Shown: positions 25,001 to 33,528, counted from the stretch's first letter. The stretch is 64,000 nt of DNA from Ampelocalamus luodianensis (GCA_036346255.1 CM070633.1:10664001-10728000), one strand, 5' to 3'. Notes: generated by a model not told the origin, from the sequence alone. Numbers and translations: made by a program.

Positions 25001-26601
25001 CACTACCAAAGGCCTCGCTGGTATTTACACCAGGCCAGTGGCACTGACTCCATTGAGTTGCTCACCATACACTACCCAATGACAGCAATATTAATAATAC
25101 CAAGGCCATGGAGAGTGATGAGGATCCAACTAGCGAACTAGCAGGATCGTGTTGTTTTGGCCCGATCTTCCAACACAGCCGTCCTCCCTCTCGGCTGCTC
25201 CTATTTCTTTCTCTTTATTTGTTTCTTGTGCCAAAACAGTGGCAACTGATGGTTTGACTTCAGTTTGTGATTTGGGAATACAAACCAAAGTAGCAGTGCT
25301 AGTTGGCGCTGTATCAGAGTGTGTCAGGCGCTTAAAGCAAGCCTATTGAACAACTTTGTCTCTATCCACGTAAAGAACTAATAATCAACTTCCGTGATCT
25401 CAGGGGTTCCTTGGTCTCTGGAGCAGCATGACATGGGTCAAACACGTTCACTCGTCTAGGATTTTCTAGTGACTTCAAGTTGATTCGAGTTCATTAAGGT
25501 CTAACATTTGTGCAATTTCCAGCTAACATTTATGGTTAATTTTCTGATTCGTCCCAATGAATCTTTTGCTGCCTTTCGTTCAGTTATTTGATGTAATGCA
25601 ACCAGATTTTTTCGAATACAACTTCAATTCAAAGGGTTCATGTGATAAGCCTCTATGTTCATATTAGTTACTAAGTTGTCAGCAAATCACTTCACTTCTC
25701 ACATTAATTCCTAGCTTTGTTCCTAAGTACAGGAGGCATCTCGGAATGTTTCAGTTGCAGTTACCATAACTTTCACTAAATCTAGCTCTATGTTTCCCTG
25801 ATCTGCAAAGCCTTATTACCCGCAATTCATTCAATACACAATGAAGATGGATCATTCACAACGATCCATCTTCATTAGTATATTCACTTGTATATTTTGT
25901 TACTGCCTGATCACTTTAAAGTTTAAACCAATAGCATTTCAATAGTGTAACTCACCAAGGAGACAGTCGAGCGCCCTCATGTTAGCTATTGGATTGTCCT
26001 CAACGAGGCATGTGAATGCTGACACCTTATCGGCTGATGTGCCAGACTTTGCCGATATCTCCAGGAGCTTCTGGTCACCACTCCCCCGCTTCACCGCGTC
26101 ATACTCCTTCGCGTACTGCACCATGAGCCTCTCCGCCAGCTCCCGTTTCTGCTCCACCATCCGCTGCATTTCCTGAAGCCCCACGGCTGGTGGGACATGC
26201 TTACAGCCACCTAGGACCCTAACCTCCAGCTCACCTGCGTCTGTGTACCACTGCCCAGAGAGAGCAACTGCCTTCATCAGCGGGTAATTGGTGGCGGCGC
26301 CAGCATTGGTACCAGTAGGGGGATAATGGAGCTCGAGAGGATGTGGCTTCTTGGTTGATTTAGGGTTTGGTGGATTTGCGGTGTTTTGGGGGGCTTCGGG
26401 GGTTTGGGGGGCTTTTGGCGGTTTAGGAGGTTTTATGGGGCCTGACTTGCGGAAGTCGGAATCGTCGAAGCCGGAGGAGTTGCCGGCGCCAGGGAGGAAA
26501 CCGAGGGAAGAGGCGAACGAGGTGACGTCGGACTTCAGCGCGTCCATGTCCTCCTCCCCGCCGGCGGCGGGCTTCTTTGCTTTGGGGTTCGGCTCCACCA
26601 T
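1074..26601 (-). CDS. SWA2: NOC1/Mak21/CEBPZ-type nucleolar ribosome-biogenesis factor (SLOW WALKER2-like), 16 exons
   Basis: Large-ribosomal-subunit assembly factor of the NOC1 (yeast Mak21, human CEBPZ) family; family members act with NOC2 in the nucleolus on pre-60S particles. Exons on the minus strand: 26601-25956, 24393-24321, 22860-22741, 22251-22176, 18975-18907, 18712-18632, 18478-18407, 18016-17924, 17254-17060, 16908-16825, 16730-16587, 16374-16285, 14612-14530, 14446-14168, 2211-1974, 1754-1074. All introns are GT-AG. The lengths sum to 3,024 nt, 1,007 codons plus stop, with no internal stop. N-terminal linker about 1-215; the CBF/Mak21 domain lies in roughly residues 500-745 (SLMLLYQISAKN; HPSVSTMARTLLSGN); then a highly acidic stretch (about 810-940) and a basic tail ending KRKLKRSE. 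Length is close to Arabidopsis SWA2 (about 1,040 aa). The start is the first in-frame ATG of exon 1 with G at +4. Intron 15 is about 12 kb because of transposons. The open frame suggests it is functional; expression cannot be judged here. Confidence 0.9.
2212..3703. other. Intron 15, distal part: AT-rich, no gene
   Basis: AT-rich intron sequence of the NOC1-like gene. At about 3,061 the motif TACTCCCTCAGTTCTCAAAT resembles a Stowaway/Mariner-type MITE end, but I could not find the matching inverted end, so it is at most a truncated copy. Nothing else is recognised. Confidence 0.35.
3767..3873 (+). repeat. 5' LTR of outer Copia element
   Basis: 107-bp LTR, start decayed (TATTAG for TGTTAG), ending ATTCCAACA. 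It matches 11421-11527. The 5-bp flank GTAAC lies at 3762-3766. Confidence 0.75.
4322..4721 (+). repeat. 5' LTR of inner Copia element with internal tandem repeats
   Basis: 400-bp LTR with about six degenerate copies of a short unit containing AGGACAGCATCTT / AGGACAAGCATC at about 4390-4555. A TATA-like CTATAAATT lies near 4577, and AATAAA near 4627. It matches 9491-9865 except for a more divergent first 80 bp. Confidence 0.85.
4722..9490 (+). pseudogene. Copia gag-pol polyprotein, inner element, broken by many frameshifts
   Basis: GC-rich coding region spread over all three frames. A CCHC knuckle (CHNYGKLGHWAKDC) lies near 6128-6175. Protease-like WCLDTAPHTT is near 6370, the integrase core piece DNGGEF near 7110, and RT pieces near 8255-8510 (HMDVKSAFLNGDLKEVYV, YGLRQAPQAW). 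The RT/RNase H link lies at 8840-8999 (RPDVAFAVGYVSRFMQ), with a final RNase H piece to about 9320. Order is normal for Copia. At least a dozen frame changes make it non-functional. It cannot encode its own mobilisation; enzymes from a relative would be needed. Confidence 0.8.
9491..9865 (+). repeat. 3' LTR of inner Copia element
   Basis: 375-bp LTR, TGATGGATAA to GACTAACA, directly after the polypurine tract and followed by the target duplication ATTCC. Confidence 0.85.
9871..11420 (+). pseudogene. Copia RT/RNase H, outer element, with stops
   Basis: Recognisable Copia reverse transcriptase: ERYKANLVARGFQQEHGRDY near 10170, LLDVNNVFLNGELREVYMQP near 10310-10370. RNase H follows near 11130-11340 (SRLSAETELRAM, LLSDNTCAISI, HELTKHIGVD). 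A TAG replaces the expected Trp codon at about 10127-10129 (CK*VYKIK), and several frame changes follow between 10390 and 10900. It is dead coding sequence. Confidence 0.8.
11421..11527 (+). repeat. 3' LTR of outer Copia element
   Basis: 107-bp LTR after a purine-rich stretch (GATGAGGG), ending ATTCCAACA; the flank GTGAC follows at 11528-11532. Confidence 0.75.
12027..12551. mobile_element. hAT-type MITE, nested in the Mutator-like element
   Basis: Ends CAGGGATCAAAACC and (on the other strand) CAGGGAAAAAAATAC are imperfect inverted repeats. Flanks GATGAGAG (12019-12026) and GATGGGAG (12552-12559) form an 8-bp target duplication with one mismatch, the hAT size. It is 525 bp with no coding capacity. 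It shares ends and subterminal CCGGTTACCGG-type motifs with the element at 13307. Confidence 0.75.
12794..13298. other. Intron 15 sequence with a 64-bp tandem duplication
   Basis: Host intron sequence between two transposons. It contains two adjacent copies of a 64-bp unit starting AAGCAGTGTTTGTTTAGTTG at 13103 and 13167, differing at a few positions. No gene is seen. Confidence 0.5.
13307..13534. mobile_element. hAT-type MITE, 228 bp
   Basis: TIRs CAGGGATCAAAAAC and CAGGGAACAAAAAAC. A perfect 8-bp target duplication GATACAAG lies at 13299-13306 and 13535-13542. The interior is rich in CCGGTAAC/GTTACCGG motifs, plausible transposase-binding repeats. Same family as 12027-12551, but younger judging from the exact duplication. 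Confidence 0.85.
13543..14167. other. Intron 15, proximal part, no gene
   Basis: AT-rich intron sequence ending at the 5' splice site (minus strand, GTATTG) after exon 14. Near 13866-13920 the phrase GCATGYTGGTAGAAC occurs twice. No other structure is supported. Confidence 0.4.
15641..15871 (+). pseudogene. Ty3/gypsy RT-RNase H fragment
   Basis: Translation in one frame gives a typical gypsy RT/RNase H junction: KAALVTGPILQLPDF, then FLVDCDASDTDFGAVL and GPIAFFSSAVAPHC. A TAG interrupts it near 15683. It is cut off on the right by the Copia LTR at 15872. Only about 75 codons remain. Confidence 0.75.
15872..16013 (+). mobile_element. Copia 5' LTR plus primer-binding site, truncated element
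   Basis: A 130-bp LTR (15872-16001) runs TGTTAGAGATATATG to CTATTCCTAACA and is followed at once by a perfect initiator-Met primer-binding site TGGTATCAGAGC (16002-16013) and about 75 bp of leader. No coding part or 3' LTR follows, so the element is truncated. It inserted into the gypsy RT fragment. Confidence 0.8.
18201..18465 (-). repeat. Tandem duplication containing part of exon 7 of the NOC1-like gene
   Basis: Two adjacent copies (18201-18319 and 18344-18465, offset about 146 bp) share intron sequence, the 5' splice donor GTATGT and most of exon 7. The exon in the upstream copy (18478-18407) is complete. The other copy (about 18319-18261) lacks the first dozen exon bases and the normal acceptor. 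The gene frame works when the partial copy is skipped. An AG inside the remnant (…GAG|GTGGAC) could act as an acceptor and would add an in-frame repeat of 18 or so residues. Confidence 0.85.
19111..19640 (+). mobile_element. Ty3/gypsy 5' LTR, primer-binding site and gag start, truncated
   Basis: The LTR ends AGGTCGTGACA at 19553 and is followed by TGGTATCAGAGCC (19557-19569), an initiator-Met primer-binding site. A gag-like start follows at about 19587 (MADVITLEEIAKHLKQ) before a stop. The LTR start is uncertain (about 19106-19111). Nothing of pol is present; the element is truncated in intron 4. Confidence 0.7.
20243..20706 (-). repeat. Probable solo Copia LTR
   Basis: Read on the minus strand it runs TGTTGAGCCCCAAAAG to CTAGACCATAACA and contains AATAAA followed by an R/U5-like stretch, all LTR-like. 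The flanks (AAAAT and ATCCC) are not a duplication and no primer-binding site adjoins, so a solo or rearranged LTR is the best reading. Confidence 0.45.
20822..21794. mobile_element. Non-autonomous hAT element with GACTAGTCG subterminal arrays
   Basis: Perfect 8-bp target duplication CACATATC (20814-20821 and 21795-21802). Ends CATGCTTATCAAGTCG and CAAGGTTATTAAGTCG agree at 13 of 16 positions as inverted repeats. Dense palindromic repeats CGACTAGTCG / GTCGACTAGTCG fill 20836-21008 and 21715-21775. The centre (21040-21640) is GC-rich with long open frames on both strands but no transposase motif; it may be captured host sequence. Confidence 0.85.
22861..24320. other. Intron 2 of the NOC1-like gene, no gene
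   Basis: AT-rich intron of 1.46 kb. No coding exon, transposon end or repeat array is supported here. Confidence 0.5.
24394..25955. other. Intron 1 of the NOC1-like gene, with a long hairpin near its 5' end
   Basis: 1.56-kb first intron. At 25840-25853 and 25863-25876 a perfect 14-bp inverted repeat (AATGAAGATGGATC) encloses a 9-nt loop, about 80-115 nt inside the intron from the donor. The 24.9-25.4 kb part is less AT-rich and has a short open frame (25149-25349) of unknown nature. Confidence 0.5.
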
Positions 26602-27364
26602 GGATGGATGCGGCGGCGATGGGATGTGCAGGCAGAGGCGAGGTGATGGCCGGTGGGATGGGAAGGCGGCTGGGACGGGCGAGAGTGAGGAGGAAGTCCC
26701 AATCAGCAGGCTAGGCGGGAAGGCTGCCTAGGCTGCGGGGCGGAGGCGGACGAAGGTGGGCGCGCAGGCGGCGCTGGGCGCTGGGAGAAAAATTTTCCGG
26801 GAGGGGAGGAAGACCGGGTTGATCACCGCACGAACTTCACCGCAAGCTCAGATCATAGCACCGCCGTCGCCCATGCCTGCGTCGAATCCGGCGTCAAATC
26901 AACACCGTGGGAGAGGAGGAAGACATGGAGGGAATAGAGAAGGAGAGGTGCCACCTGTGGGGGAGGAGAGGCGGACGGCGGCGGCGTTTTGTGGGGGAGG
27001 GGAGGCGGGCGGCCGGGTTCTGTGGGGGAGAAGATGTGGAGGCGGGCGACGAAGTTCTGTGGGGGGAGGAGAGGCGGGCGGCGGCGTTATGTGGGGGAGA
27101 AGGGAGGCGGGCGGCGGCGTTCGGTCGAGCACACGCGAGTGGGAGCGACGGACTCAACCTGTACAGACGCAACGCTCGGGCGATTGAGTTTTTACCCTAG
27201 CTCTCCCGGCTAGGTGGGCCGCCGTGGCCCACGCATGCGTTTCGGCCGAACGGGTTGAGCGAGCCATCACTCCGGTTAGGGTTTTGCGGCTCTCCACCAC
27301 CGCTCCCACCGCCGCCTTCTTCCTCACGAGCACCTCCTCCTTCCTTCCTCCACGATGCAGACAT
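26602..27364 (-). promoter_or_regulatory. 5' UTR and promoter region of the NOC1-like gene
   Basis: GC-rich interval upstream of the start codon at 26601, between this gene and the plus-strand ORF starting at 27365, so it could be a shared divergent promoter. No convincing TATA box was found on the minus strand. It contains the minisatellite at 26955-27122. Assignment rests on position and composition only. Confidence 0.45.
26955..27122. repeat. GC-rich minisatellite upstream of the NOC1-like gene
   Basis: About five degenerate copies of a 30-36 bp unit of the form TGTGGGGGAGGAGAGGCGGG + CGGCGGCGTT, starting at about 26957. Strong purine strand bias (G/A-rich on plus). Confidence 0.75.
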
Positions 27365-27433
27365 ATGGCGATGGGGAGTTGCGGGCCGGAAGAGTGGGAG
27401 GAAGGTACGCAAGGGTTGCGACGGCTCGGAGAG

Positions 27434-27863
27434 TGACAGATTCTGAGTATTCAGAGAACCCGTCCAGGAAATATGGGAAGAAGAATCGCCCAAGAACGAG
27501 AGAGGGAAAAGTGCACTAGGGTTCTACCAGCTAACAAACTAAAGTAGACGAATATACTGTTGTTCGATACTTCTTCATTCCTCATTCTTTGGTATATAAC
27601 CCGATTCTTTACTGCAAGTTTTCTTACAAGCGAAGGAAATAAACGAGTTGAAACATGGCGACAATAGTAAATTCAACACGATAAAACTTATATAAGTCTT
27701 GAGCCTTTGGATCAGTTCTCAGCGCACAGCTGCAGATCCTAGCCCTCCGTTTCTCCTTAAGTGAAGTCGCCGAAACGGTATGTTGGACGCCGACTTACCT
27801 TCGCTGCTCATCTTCCCGACAAAGCTTCAGTTTTCTGAACTTGCTGATTTCAGGGACCTGACA
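27434..27863 (-). repeat. 3' LTR of the gypsy element
   Basis: 430 bp. It carries an extra GTGAAGTCGCCGAAACGG-type segment near 27762 absent from the 5' LTR. Confidence 0.92.
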
Positions 27864-27893
27864 ATTCCTCCCCTCTTGAATATATCCTTGTCC

Positions 27894-29987
27894 TCAAGGA
27901 GTAAAATTGGGAAAGGTGGTCTGGATGAAAGTAGTGTCCTCCCAGGTAGCATCCTCAGGTCCAAGGTTTAACCATTGAATAAGCCACTGCGTCACCGGCT
28001 CGTTTCGACGGGGCACAACTCTTCTGTCTAAGATTGTAATCGGCTCAGTCTTGATCTTGCCGTTCTCCCCTACCAGTGGTATTCCAGGAATCGGTACTGC
28101 ACATGACCCCAGGTGTTTCTTCAACTGACTCACGTGGAACACTAGATGGATCAAGGTCTGATCGAGCAGCAATAATCTGTAAGCTACAGTTCCAATTCTC
28201 TCCAAAACTCGGAACGGTCCATAGAACTTTGACCGGAGCTTCAGTGATCCTCGTATGCCAAATGCTGATTGCCTGTAGGGTTGCATTTTAAGATATACCA
28301 TGTCTCCCACTTGCAATTCCCTCTCAGATCTGGATTTATCAGCGAAATGTTTCATCCTTTCTTGTGCCTTGCGCAGATTCTCTTTGAGCTGCTCCAACAT
28401 TTTCTCTTTTTGCTCTACAGTCACTCTGGCCTCTTCAGACACAGTACAAGGGAGGCTGAGTTCTCCCACTTGTGGAGGAGGGTAACCATATAAAGCCTGG
28501 AAGGGAGTAATCTTCAATGATGTATGATACGATGTGTTATACCACCATTCGGCCAAAGTTAACCAATTCATCCACTCTCTCGGTTCCTGAAATGTCATGC
28601 TTCTCAAGTAGGATTCTAAACATTGGTTCACTCTCTCTGTTTGTCCGTCCGTTTGTGGATGATATGCACTACTCAACCTTAATGAGACCATCATCAAACT
28701 GAAAATCTCTTGAAACAAATGGCTAGTGAATATTCTGTCTCGATCTGTCACTATTGCAATTGGCATCCCATGCAGTTTAAAGATGTTGTCCATGAAAATT
28801 TGAACTACTTGTTGCACAGAATATGGATGAGACAATGATAACAAGTGAGCATATTTTGTGAATCGGTCTGCTACTACCAAAATTACCTCTTTTCCTTTGG
28901 ATTTAGGTAGACCTTCTATGAAATCCATGCTGATGTGTGACCAAGCCATATCGGGTACCTCCAGTGGATTCAACAATCCTGGAATGTGTATGTGTTCAGA
29001 TTTCGTAATCTGACAAACCGGGCATTCTGCAACCTGCTCTTCGACATTCCTTTTGAGCTTAGGCCAATAAAACATCCTTTTAATCCTTTGGTAAGTAGCC
29101 CTCATCCCTGAATGACCTCCCAAAGGTGATGCATGAAAAGATTCTATAATCTTTGATCTGCTATCAGTTCCAACTCCCACATATATTCTTCCTTTATACT
29201 TTACCAACCCTGATTTTAAGGTGTACCTGTTGTCCAAATCAGCTTGAATCTGATTATTAGTGACCATCTTCTCATATTGAGGATCTCCCACATAACTATT
29301 TTTCACATCTTCCACCCACTCAGGGATAATGGTAACCATGGCTTGGCAAGTCTCTTCTCCTTCCTGTGAACTACTATCCTTTCTAGATAATACACCAGCT
29401 GCAACATTTTCTTTCCCCTTTTTATATTCCACCAAGTAATAAAATTCTAATAGCTTAAGAAGTAATTTGTGTTGTATTCCTTCCACTAACCTCTGTGTTG
29501 CTATGTATTTTAAGCTCTTCTGATCAGTCCTGATCACCACCTGATTGCCCAAAAGATAGTGTCTCCATTTTTTTAATGCTTCTAGGATAGCCATGGCTTC
29601 TTTCTCATATACTGATTGAGCCGCTGCTCTTGTCCCCAATGTCTTGCTATAGAACGCAATCGGTCTGCCCTCTTGCATCAAGACTGCTCCCAATCCAGTA
29701 CCACAAGCATCAGTTTCTAATTTGAATGGTTTAGAAAAGTCAGGTAAAGCTAACACTGGGCATGTGGTCATAACCCTTTTTAATGTATCAAAGGCTACGG
29801 ATTGTGCTTCTCCCCAGCTAAATGAACCTTTCTTCAAAACATCAAAAAATGGTTTGCAAATCTTCCCATAACCTCTCACAAACCTTCTATAGTAACCAGT
29901 TAGACCCAGAAATCCTTTCAACTTGGTTACAGTATTGGGTGTTGGCCAATTCAACACATCGGCTATCTTTCTAGGATCTGTAGCCAC
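27894..29987 (-). CDS. Gypsy RNase H-integrase-chromodomain part of pol
   Basis: 697-codon open frame. It starts in the RT connection (GFLGLTGYYRRFVRGYGKI), then RNase H (FKLETDACGTGLGAVLMQEG). Integrase follows: the HHCC region (HSGMRATYQRIKRMFYWP … CPVCQITKSEH) and the catalytic core with D, D and E positions (SMDFIEGLP; VTDRDRIFTS; SAYHPQTDGQTERVNQ). The C terminus (VTQWLIQWLNLGPEDATWED) resembles the chromodomain-like end of chromoviruses. It is separated from the upstream RT by an in-frame stop near 30015, so it can only be expressed as part of a polyprotein if that stop is bypassed. Confidence 0.9.
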   Translation of the reverse strand: MATDPRKIADVLNWPTPNTVTKLKGFLGLTGYYRRFVRGYGKICKPFFDVLKKGSFSWGEAQSVAFDTLKRVMTTCPVLALPDFSKPFKLETDACGTGLGAVLMQEGRPIAFYSKTLGTRAAAQSVYEKEAMAILEALKKWRHYLLGNQVVIRTDQKSLKYIATQRLVEGIQHKLLLKLLEFYYLVEYKKGKENVAAGVLSRKDSSSQEGEETCQAMVTIIPEWVEDVKNSYVGDPQYEKMVTNNQIQADLDNRYTLKSGLVKYKGRIYVGVGTDSRSKIIESFHASPLGGHSGMRATYQRIKRMFYWPKLKRNVEEQVAECPVCQITKSEHIHIPGLLNPLEVPDMAWSHISMDFIEGLPKSKGKEVILVVADRFTKYAHLLSLSHPYSVQQVVQIFMDNIFKLHGMPIAIVTDRDRIFTSHLFQEIFSLMMVSLRLSSAYHPQTDGQTERVNQCLESYLRSMTFQEPREWMNWLTLAEWWYNTSYHTSLKITPFQALYGYPPPQVGELSLPCTVSEEARVTVEQKEKMLEQLKENLRKAQERMKHFADKSRSERELQVGDMVYLKMQPYRQSAFGIRGSLKLRSKFYGPFRVLERIGTVAYRLLLLDQTLIHLVFHVSQLKKHLGSCAVPIPGIPLVGENGKIKTEPITILDRRVVPRRNEPVTQWLIQWLNLGPEDATWEDTTFIQTTFPNFTP

Positions 29988-30014
29988 TCCCTTTCCATTG
30001 ATAACATGACCCAG

Positions 30015-30749
30015 CTATCCTATCTCTGCCATGGCAAAACAACATTTACTTCTTCTGGCCTTGAGTTGGTTCTGTCTCAGTATTTGCAAAACCTGCTGTA
30101 AATGCTCTACATGTTCGGTTAGGTTCTTGCTATACACCAAGATATCATCAAAGAATACAAGGATGAACTTCCTCAGTTGATTACAGAAGATTTGGTTCAT
30201 GAGTGACTGGAAGGTAGCTGGTGCATTAGTTAGCCCAAATGGCATGACAGTATACTCATAATGACCCATGTGAGTTATAAAAGTTGTCTTAGAGATGTCC
30301 GCCTCAACCATCCTGATTTGGTGATACCCTGACCTGAGGTCCAGCTTGGAAAAAATGGTTGCGCCATGTAATTCATCAAGTAAATCCTCTATGATAGGCA
30401 TAGGAAATTTGTTCTTAACTGTCATTGAGTTGAGTTGCCGGTAGTCTACACACAACCTCTAAGAGCCATCCTTCTTCCTAACCATTATAGCTGGAGAGGA
30501 ATATGGGCTCACACTGGCTCGGATCTCTTCAGACTTTAGGAGCTGTCGGATGATGTCCTCCATGGCATCCCTTTGATGATGCGGGATTCTATAGGGTCTA
30601 ATATTTGGAGGGTCTTCCTTGCCTTTTAATGGTATCGAGTGATCACACTCTCTCTTAGGCGGTAGGCCCTTTGGCTCATCGAACACCTCAGCATATAGCT
30701 GTAACAGTTCCTGCACCTCTTGGTAATTCCTTGAATTCTTGAGGTTCAT
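30015..30749 (-). pseudogene. Gypsy reverse transcriptase with two nonsense changes
   Basis: RT domain: SSPAIMVRKKDGS, then a TAG replacing the expected Trp (30459-30461), then LCVDYRQLNSMTVKNKFPMP, LDLRSGYHQIRM, VMPFGLTNAPATFQSLMN and the catalytic FFDDILVYSKN. A second TAG at 30015-30017 stands where LGHVI is normally preceded by an aromatic residue. Together these make the pol polyprotein defective. Confidence 0.88.
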
Positions 30750-30796
30750 ATTCTTGGACCCAGTTAATGTGAATCATGCAGCCCAGCAATTCTGTC

Positions 30797-31402
30797 CTAA
30801 ACATTTTTTTCTAGTTTAGAGGCACCCACTAGATGGTGTTTCTCTGAAATAGTATTATCTTTGAAAACTTTAGTCTTGCCCTCTTTGTAAATCGACAAAT
30901 ATCTAGTCTTTAAATTCATCCCCATTGGGCTATAATCATAGATCCAATCCGCTCCAAGGATAACATCATATCTCCCAAGTTTCAATAGCTGAAATGAAGT
31001 TGAAAAAGTGCAACCTTGCACCTTGTAAGTCACTTTCTCAGTTCTAGCATCAGTGGACAATTCACTCCCCCCGGCCACTATCACCTTCTTTGAAGGCTGA
31101 TATACCAACTTGCAATTACATCTGACCGCGAACTCATAATCCATAAATGAAGTGGTACTACCACTATCCACTAACATAATGGCTGTTTTTCCCCCAATTA
31201 CTGTCCTCAAAGAAAAAGTCGCAGGACTAGAAACCCCACTCATAGCAGTGTTAGAAATTACCAACAATTGTTCACCCTCTTGTTTTTCTTCAGCAATATT
31301 TGGGCTTCCCGGAGCTGTAACAAATCCCGGTTCTTTAACTAACTCGATCTCCTCAGTACCTTCAGCTTCCTCCTCTTCTCCTTGCATCAAAATAACATGC
31401 AA
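30797..31402 (-). pseudogene. Gypsy protease region
   Basis: Contains the retropepsin active site in AIMLVDSGSTTSFMD (near 31150-31190) and the downstream VILGADWIYDYSPMGMN. A stop at 30797 and a frame change separate it from RT. Just upstream (31420-31495) a CCHC-like knuckle CWHCNEPWVPGHNLKC is visible in another frame. Confidence 0.82.
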
Positions 31403-31498
31403 TGTCTTTTTGACCTTGCACTTCAGATTATGCCCGGGAACCCATGGCTCATTACAATGCCAACAAGTCCTCTTGTTTCCTTCTTGAAACTGTAGTTT

Positions 31499-32775
31499 TC
31501 ATTTATCGTTACCTTCAGCAACCATGCCTCTCGCTGGAACAGCCCTGATATTTGGGATATTAGTTCTGTTCCTATTAAGAGCACCCGGGTGACTAGATCT
31601 CTTTGCATGTACTGCATTTTCCTCTAACTTAGCCAACCAATATGCCTCTAACAATCCCTTCGATTGATGCATACTGACCCCATATTTGATTTCTTCCTTC
31701 AAACCCCCAATGAAACAACTCAATAGGAAAGCTTCTTGCAAATACGGATGATCTCTTCTCACTAACTCCACACACTTCTCATAATAATCAATATATTTAC
31801 GGACACTGCCCATATGTTTCATGGTTTGCAATTTCTCCACTGCCTCATGTGCACTAGCTTCTGAAAAGCGATCTGCCAACATCGCTTCCAATTGTTGCCA
31901 ATTCAGAACTTGCCACGGAATGCCAATTCCTTTAAACCAAGTATGAGCTTTTCCTGTAAAGTGCCCAGTAGCAAGATTCACCCACTGATCCCTCGGCGTT
32001 CCAGCCATCTCAAAGAACCTTTTGCACTGCTCCAACCACCCCCTCGGTTCTTCTCTAGAGAACAAGGGTAGTTCAAGCTTTGGACCCCTTATAACTGCAT
32101 CCGCATATTGATGACCACCATTGTTGAGATTCCGGTTCATTCCTCCAGTCGGGCCTATCAAGTTCATACCAGGATAAATTAATGTAAACATTCCTCCTTG
32201 AACGGTTAAACCGGCATCATTGTTCGGGTTAGTACTCATCGCTGGGTGATAATATGTCGGAGCTGCCGTAGTTGGGGCATTAGTTTGCCAGTTCCAAGGT
32301 GGAACCGCAGTACTCAGTCCCCGATGAAAACTGAATCGCTCATCATGTGTCTTTGCTCTGATCGGTGTAATGTTCTCCTTAGAGCTTCACCTCCCCTTTC
32401 ACTCAAGTCCACTTGTGATGTGGTTCTAATTGCTGTCGAGAAAACGGGTGGAGCATTGAGTATTACCGTATTTGGCTCTACAAAGAAAGTCATTGGTGTT
32501 CCAGTCCTCCTGTTCTGCTCAGGATTCCAGGACGTACCCGCTCCCAGATCTGGTGGCCTCAGCCCTTCTTCTCTGGACACGGTCGCCAAAACGTCAGCAT
32601 CCACCCTCGACGGTTGAGAAAACTGAGTGAATAATAAGCTCTTGATCTCCGCCACATCAGATTTCAACGAGTCCAGCTCCATCAGCTTCGCTTGAATCTT
32701 GAGGATCTCCGCTCGATTCTCCATTTCGAGCTCTGCTTCTTCAACCGAACCGTGTGATCTAGTCTTCGGCACCAT
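31499..32775 (-). pseudogene. Gypsy gag region, two frames
   Basis: The first frame starts at 32775 (MVPKTRSHGSVEE) with a coiled-coil-like N terminus and stops at 32314. The second frame (32239-31499) holds the conserved gag core (LPLFSREEPRGWLEQCKRFF, KWVNLATGHF-like VNLATGHFTGKAHTWF, FSEASAHEAVEKLQ). One frame change plus a stop separates the halves; otherwise the layout is normal for a gypsy gag. Confidence 0.82.
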
Positions 32776-32888
32776 TCAACTCACGTATCTGGCTAAGCTC
32801 AGGAATTTTACGGACGCGAATCGTCTGATCGCTCCAACCCTCACTAGCACAGACTCTCGACCAAGGATTGTGTAGGCTCTGATACCAT

Positions 32889-33303
32889 TGACAGATTTTG
32901 AGTATTCAGAGAACCCGTCCAGAAAATATGGGAAGAAGAATCGCCCAAGAACGAGAGAGGGGAAAGTGCACTAGGGTTCTACCAGCTAACAAACTAAAGT
33001 AGACGAATATGTTGTTGTTCGATACTTCTTCATTCCTCGGCTGCTGGTATATAACCCAGTTCTTTACCGCAGGTTTTCTTACAGACGAAGGAAATAAACG
33101 AGTTCGAAACATGACGACAACAGTAAATTCAACACAGTAAAACTTATATAAGTCTTGAGCCTTTGGATCAGTTCTCAGCGCACAACCGCAGATCCTAGCC
33201 CTCCGTTTCTCCTTAACAGTACGTTGGACGCCGACTTACCTTCGCTGCTCATCTTCCCGACAAGGCTTCAGTTTCTGAACTTGCTGATTTCAGGGACCTG
33301 ACA
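32889..33303 (-). repeat. 5' LTR of the gypsy element
   Basis: 415 bp, followed on the minus strand by the initiator-Met primer-binding site at 32887-32876. Flanked on the right by the target duplication GAGAG. Confidence 0.92.
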
Positions 33304-33528
33304 GAGAGGGCGCGCTCGGCGTCCGTCGCGCCGCAGCGACGACGCGTCGCCTCAGCGCCGTCGACGGGGACTACTGGTGGCGGTGGGAGGAGTGCTTCGC
33401 AGCCACGTGCGGTGACCGGGGATACATGCCTGTGCCGGGGCTCCAACTCCGCATTTGGTTAGTTTGCAGCTTTGTTTTCTGTAGGTCTGATAAATTTCAA
33501 CCTTCTCTGCCGGCTAATTACGATAACC

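Larger units (their letters stand above)
27434..33303 (-). mobile_element. Complete Ty3/gypsy retrotransposon (chromovirus-like)
   Basis: Two LTRs (5' LTR 32889-33303, 3' LTR 27434-27863 on the minus strand) start TGTCAGGTCC and end in CTGTCA; target duplication GAGAG is perfect (27429-27433 and 33304-33308). The primer-binding site TGGTATCAGAGC lies at 32887-32876, one base inside the 5' LTR. The polypurine tract AAGAGGGGAGGAAT (27877-27864) precedes the 3' LTR. Gene order gag-protease-RT-RNase H-integrase is that of gypsy. The LTRs are closely similar apart from a 17-20 bp indel near 27763, so insertion is fairly recent, but the coding region has several stops and frame breaks. Confidence 0.95.
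27365..33457 (+). pseudogene. Small ORF of unknown identity split by a gypsy element
   Basis: If one copy of the 5-bp duplication GAGAG and the gypsy element are removed, 27365-27433 joins 33309-33457 in one open frame starting MAMGSCGPEEWEEG and containing DGDYWWRWEECFAATCGDRG, with a possible donor GTTAGT at 33458. I do not recognise the protein. It could be the first exon of a gene divergent from the NOC1-like gene, or a captured fragment. The insertion in the coding frame makes it inactive as it stands. Confidence 0.4.
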
